A stretch of 8,762 bases of DNA from Candidatus Heimdallarchaeota archaeon. GTDB taxonomy: Archaea; Asgardarchaeota; Heimdallarchaeia; JABLTI01. The stretch covers positions 1 to 8,762 of the forward strand of contig JAUVZH010000088.1 in assembly GCA_030602675.1 (NCBI GenBank), read 5' to 3'. This document shows, in pieces, positions 6,218-8,762 of the stretch. A model generated the notes under the pieces. The model did no database searches. It worked only from the letters and a program-made list of their open reading frames with translations, and was not told the origin of the DNA. Made by a program: the position numbers and the translations under genes. The stretch's first letter is position 1; each line of letters opens with the position of its first letter.

Positions 6218-6964
6218 ATGAAAAAATCACATCCAGAAAAAGAAGTTAAGAGATTATTTGATGCTTCAGAAGATATTTCTGATAGAGTTTATACTTTAGA
6301 TAAGCTTAAAGGATTGCCAAAACCTGTTCAGAGGTATTTTAAATTCTCATTACAAGAAAATCAACGATTTCTTAGCTATGCTAGGTTAAAACATGGTGGA
6401 GAGTTTAGACCTAAAGAGAAGTGGATGCAAATTAAAGGAGAGGAATATTTCACAATTCAGAAACCAGGATTTATTTGGTATGCAAAAGTTCCTCTTATTT
6501 CAGCAAAAGATATGTACCTTAATGGTAAAGGAAATTTTAAAATTAAATTACTTTCTTTGATTAAAATTGTTGATGCCACGGGAAAAGAGGTTGATCAAGG
6601 CGAGCTTTTGCGCTGGTTGGGAGAAACTCCTATTTTTCCTACTGCATTATTACCATCAGAAAATCTCTGTTGGGAATCAATTGATGATAATTCTGCAAAA
6701 GTGTTTTTTACTGATAGTAACCTTACAGTTGAAGGTGTTTTCTATTTTGCTGAATCTGGAGAAATTACACAATTCAAGGCAAAAAGATACAAAGATAAAA
6801 CATTGGAAGATTGGACGGGATACTATAAAGATTATAAGACAGTAGATGGTATGAAGATACCCTTCTCTTTAGAGGTTGTTTGGAATCTCAAGTCAGGTGA
6901 TTTTAGCTATGCTAAATTCAACATTGAAACAATTGAATTTAATGTCCCCTTAAAGTACAAATAA
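6218..6964 (+). CDS. DUF6544-like protein of unknown function
   Basis: The protein has 248 residues from ATG 6218. That start has GGTGAT (6209-6214) three bases upstream, a perfect match to the archaeal anti-Shine-Dalgarno; ATG 6188 would add ten residues without such a site. The sequence has the hallmarks of the DUF6544 (DUF6920-related) family. These are 'GLPKPVQRYF' near the N-terminus, 'HGGEFRP' plus 'WMQIKGEEYFTIQKPGFIW', 'GELLRWLGETPIFPTALLPS' in the middle, then 'WESIDDNSAKV', and 'DYKTVDGMKIPFSLEVVW' near the end. The pattern of beta strands suggests a compact beta-rich fold. No signal peptide or membrane helix is visible, so it is probably cytoplasmic. The family has no established function. 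A TATA-like AATTATAAG lies upstream (about 6153-6161), so it seems to be transcribed on its own, after the ABC operon terminator. Confidence 0.8.
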   Translation: MKKSHPEKEVKRLFDASEDISDRVYTLDKLKGLPKPVQRYFKFSLQENQRFLSYARLKHGGEFRPKEKWMQIKGEEYFTIQKPGFIWYAKVPLISAKDMYLNGKGNFKIKLLSLIKIVDATGKEVDQGELLRWLGETPIFPTALLPSENLCWESIDDNSAKVFFTDSNLTVEGVFYFAESGEITQFKAKRYKDKTLEDWTGYYKDYKTVDGMKIPFSLEVVWNLKSGDFSYAKFNIETIEFNVPLKYK

Positions 6965-7110
6965 TTGAGATTGACTTTCTGATTATATTTCTTCTTTATA
7001 TTCATGTAATTATGCGTTCAATTGATTAGATTCTACCACTTTATTTATTTTAGATAAAATACAACTTTTAATATGAAATAGTATTAGCAAATCTTTGAAG
7101 ACGATAACTG
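6965..7110 (+). other. Spacer with T-rich termination region and upstream region of the radical SAM gene
   Basis: Pyrimidine-rich tracts at about 6972-7002, with repeated TTTCT/TTCTTCTTT, could end transcription of the preceding gene; there is no clear hairpin. TTTTAATAT (7066-7074) is a TATA-like element about 40 bases before the radical SAM start. Nothing else is apparent. Confidence 0.3.
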
Positions 7111-8058
7111 ATGAAGGTAAATTACAAATATTTATTTGGTCCAGTGCCATCTAGGCGTCTTGGTCAATCTTTAGGTGTAAGTCCAATTCCACCTAAGACT
7201 TGCAATTACTCTTGTGTTTATTGTCAAATAGGTAGAACAACACATTTTACTAACATCCGGCAGGATTTTTTCCCAAAGGAGGAAATCTTAGAGGAAATTA
7301 GATCCTATATTGAATCATCTATTAATTTTGATTATATCACTTTTGTTGGTGAAGGTGAACCAACTTTATGCAAAAGTTTGGGTTGGATAATTCGTTCTAC
7401 AAAAGAATTAACGGATAAACCAATAGCTGTTATTACAAATGGTGCTCTTTTATATGATTTGGAAACAAGAAATGATCTATTAGCAGCAGATGTTATCTTA
7501 CCAACTTTAGATGCAACTACCCAAGAACTGTTCAAGAAAATCAATCGCCCTATCAAGGAATTAACCATTGACAAGATAATTCAAGGAATGCAAGATTTTC
7601 GTTCTGAATTCCAAGGTCAAATTTGGATGGAAGTTATGCTAGTCAAGGGATTAAATGATACTTCCGATACTATTTCCAAAATAAATGCCGTTCTGGATAA
7701 ACTTGGTTGTGACCGTGTTTATGTGAATGTTCCAATTCGTCCACCTGCAGAGAATTGGGTAAAAATCCCTGATAAAAATCGTGTTCTTGAGATTTGTAAT
7801 GAACTCAATGCTTACAATATTGCTCACTATGAATCAATTCAAGGTTTTCAAATAAGAGATGATGAAGATATGGAGAGTCAGATTCTAAAAATAACCACTC
7901 GTCATCCTTTAAGAGAATCTCAAATCTTAGCAATGTTTGATTTGCCTTCTCAAGATATTATCCAACTACTTCATGATATGTCCAAAAAGGGGAAATTAAA
8001 ACGAGTTATTCATAACAAACAAATTTTTTGGCTTAATGCTAACTCCAAGATAAAATAA
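7111..8058 (+). CDS. Radical SAM protein, COG0731-type, with C-terminal winged helix
   Basis: This 315-residue iron-sulphur enzyme cleaves S-adenosylmethionine to make a 5'-deoxyadenosyl radical. The cluster motif C31-x3-C35-x2-C38 ('CNYSCVYCQIG') is intact. It is preceded by 'FGPVPSRRLGQSLGV', typical of the COG0731 group (named after the wyosine enzyme Taw1/TYW1, though members of this short form need not make wyosine). GEGEP (80-84) is the SAM-binding glycine-rich strand, and 'VITNGALL' and 'PTLDATT' follow the usual barrel order. From about residue 262 a helical segment 'HPLRESQILAMFDLP' and 'LLHDMSKKGKLKRVIHNKQI' form a winged-helix domain. The start is fixed by an in-frame TAA at 7105-7107. 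No Shine-Dalgarno is seen. The substrate is unknown; RNA or protein modification is a guess from the wHTH. Confidence 0.9.
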   Translation: MKVNYKYLFGPVPSRRLGQSLGVSPIPPKTCNYSCVYCQIGRTTHFTNIRQDFFPKEEILEEIRSYIESSINFDYITFVGEGEPTLCKSLGWIIRSTKELTDKPIAVITNGALLYDLETRNDLLAADVILPTLDATTQELFKKINRPIKELTIDKIIQGMQDFRSEFQGQIWMEVMLVKGLNDTSDTISKINAVLDKLGCDRVYVNVPIRPPAENWVKIPDKNRVLEICNELNAYNIAHYESIQGFQIRDDEDMESQILKITTRHPLRESQILAMFDLPSQDIIQLLHDMSKKGKLKRVIHNKQIFWLNANSKIK

Positions 8059-8136
8059 TTACTAATTACTTGTTATTAATAAATGCTAAAATCAGAATGT
8101 CATCTAGCTGGTTTAATGTTCTACTCAAACATGCCT

Positions 8137-8152
8137 TTCAATTTTATTTTTT
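8137..8152 (+). terminator. T-rich tract between convergent genes
   Basis: The TTTCAATTTTATTTTTT stretch lies about 80 bases after the radical SAM stop. Plain T-tracts without a hairpin are a known archaeal termination signal. It sits at the end of the convergent DsrE gene. Confidence 0.4.
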
Positions 8153-8155
8153 AAT

Positions 8156-8509
8156 TCAGAATGTAATAACTTTATCTGCACCATATGTCCATTGTGCTAG
8201 TTGACTCATTGTACTTCTATTAATGCTTTCAATCAACTTTATATCCTTCAAACCTCGTGCATCAAGACAAGCACCACATGCTTTAATCTCTCCACCTTTT
8301 TTTATCACTCCTTTTAACATTCTTTCCAGATTGTAATAACCTTCTGGGGTTTTTTGGCCTGGAATTGCACAAGTAACTGCATCTGCCAACAGGAAGACAT
8401 TGATTTTGACATCTTTGTGTTCTTTTTGTAATGTCATAGTCAATCTTAAAGCATTAAACGCTTTTTCAGTTCCATATGATGCGTCATTAATTATAATTAA
8501 GACATTCAT
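8156..8509 (-). CDS. DsrE-family sulphur-relay-like protein
   Basis: The protein has 117 residues, 'MNVLIIINDASYGTEKAFNA' at the start. This is the DsrE/DsrF/TusD-like fold: a Rossmann-like first strand, then 'LRLTMTLQ', 'INVFLLADAV', a conserved region around 'GYYNLERML', then 'KACGACLDARGL' and a final 'WTYGADKVITF'. C78 and C81 in the CGACLDARG motif are the usual sulphur-carrying or redox-active cysteines; C47 is a further one. DsrE-type proteins bind or relay persulphide sulphur, often as oligomers in the cytoplasm, but for stand-alone members such as this the partner is unknown. The start at 8509 fits the family and a TATA-like element upstream. A longer in-frame start at 8599 would add 30 hydrophobic residues and has a GAGGAG ribosome site, but that extension does not look like family sequence. 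It converges on the radical SAM gene. Confidence 0.88.
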   Translation of the reverse strand: MNVLIIINDASYGTEKAFNALRLTMTLQKEHKDVKINVFLLADAVTCAIPGQKTPEGYYNLERMLKGVIKKGGEIKACGACLDARGLKDIKLIESINRSTMSQLAQWTYGADKVITF

Positions 8510-8540
8510 TATACACACAATGAATATTACATTATTATAC

Positions 8541-8556
8541 CTATTATATTTGCTTG
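8541..8556 (-). promoter_or_regulatory. Candidate TATA promoter of the DsrE-family gene
   Basis: On the minus strand GCAAATATAATAG (8553 down to 8541) resembles an A-rich BRE followed by a TATA box. A start site about 25 bases on (near 8520) would give a leader of roughly ten bases, close to leaderless, consistent with the missing Shine-Dalgarno at the 8509 start. Confidence 0.4.
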
Positions 8557-8566
8557 TTAATTTTCT

Positions 8567-8630
8567 AAAAAAGAAGAAGATTGAGAGCAAGCTTTCCATC
8601 GCTTACTCCTCGGGGAAATCGATTTTTCCC
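8567..8630 (-). terminator. Hairpin and T-tract after the right-edge minus-strand gene
   Basis: On the minus strand GGGAAA (8630-8625) pairs with TTTCCC (8618-8613) around a six-base loop. About 30 bases further on is TCTTCTTCTTTTTT (8580-8567). The separation of hairpin and T-tract is larger than in a bacterial terminator, so the T-tract alone is the likelier stop signal. Confidence 0.4.
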
Positions 8631-8668
8631 TCTCATTTGTATTTTACCCACGTATTTCTTTTTCGAGA

Positions 8669-8762
8669 CTAACCTCCACCATCATCTTCTGGTGGATCTG
8701 GAGTCAATGTTGGATCCCCACGTCCTACCTGGACAGATAAGCTTCCACCTACTAAAAGACCT
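8669..8762 (-). CDS. C-terminal end of an unidentified minus-strand protein (partial)
   Basis: The minus strand is open from the right edge to a TAG at 8669-8671. The last thirty codons read GLLVGGSLSVQVGRGDPTLT followed by PDPPEDDGGG. The 'LLVGGSLSVQVGRGDPTL' part looks like strands of a folded domain. The acidic, proline-rich tail ending in three glycines is probably disordered. The absence of stops, sensible composition and a terminator-like sequence downstream support a real gene end. The protein family cannot be told from this much. Confidence 0.55.
   Translation of the reverse strand, partial: GLLVGGSLSVQVGRGDPTLTPDPPEDDGGG

Noticed and set aside
6567..6845. 92-residue alternative frame inside the DUF6544-like gene
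   Set aside because: It lies wholly inside the family-supported frame and has no start signal of its own.
8400..8672. 90-residue plus-strand frame antisense to the DsrE gene
   Set aside because: Half of it is the antisense of a well-supported gene and the rest is A+T-rich spacer; no domain is recognisable.
1..8762. CRISPR array, insertion sequence, toxin-antitoxin pair or defence island
   Set aside because: I saw no regularly spaced repeats, no transposase or integrase motifs with terminal repeats, and no recognisable defence or toxin genes on either strand.

Overview
The window is A+T-rich and gene-dense, and it looks archaeal, possibly from an Asgard-type lineage. The clues are the small CxxC/CxxC zinc-ribbon protein of the 'MHKVTCADCG...' type, start sites with GGTGA(T)-like ribosome-binding sequences matching the archaeal 16S 3' end, T-rich terminators, TATA-like elements close to start codons, a COG0731 radical SAM protein with a C-terminal winged helix, and a serine hydrolase carrying a C-terminal membrane domain. 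Domain level is an inference of moderate confidence; the lineage is a guess.

Layout, left to right. (1) Bases 2-1225 (+) hold the C-terminal part of a class C beta-lactamase-like serine hydrolase fused to four membrane helices, ending in a hairpin/T-run. (2) Convergent to it is a winged-helix protein of unknown family (2345 down to 1494). Its last ~67 residues lie in another frame (1527-1318), so one frameshift disrupts the gene. (3) A 425-bp non-coding stretch with several inverted repeats leads to a 52-residue zinc-ribbon protein (2775-2933) with a strong intrinsic terminator. (4) A membrane ferritin-like/VIT1 protein (3212-4087) is cut by a single in-frame TAA at 3488-3490, which separates the two ExxH motifs of its di-iron domain. 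(5) A two-gene ABC-2 export operon (ATPase 4305-5318, permease 5315-6106, ATGA overlap) ends in a hairpin terminator. (6) A DUF6544-type protein (6218-6964). (7) A radical SAM enzyme (7111-8058). (8) On the minus strand are a DsrE-family protein (8509-8156) and the last 30 codons of a further gene entering from the right edge.

The genes do not form one pathway. Apart from the ABC pair, each seems to be its own transcription unit, most ending in a recognisable T-rich or hairpin terminator. I found no CRISPR array, tRNA, rRNA, transposase or defence cluster, and no convincing new multi-gene system. The points most worth checking are the two disrupted genes (ferritin-VIT by a nonsense codon, winged-helix protein by a -1 shift), which could be real decay, recoding or assembly error. 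Also worth checking are the unassigned winged-helix family itself and the structured spacer at 2349-2774.
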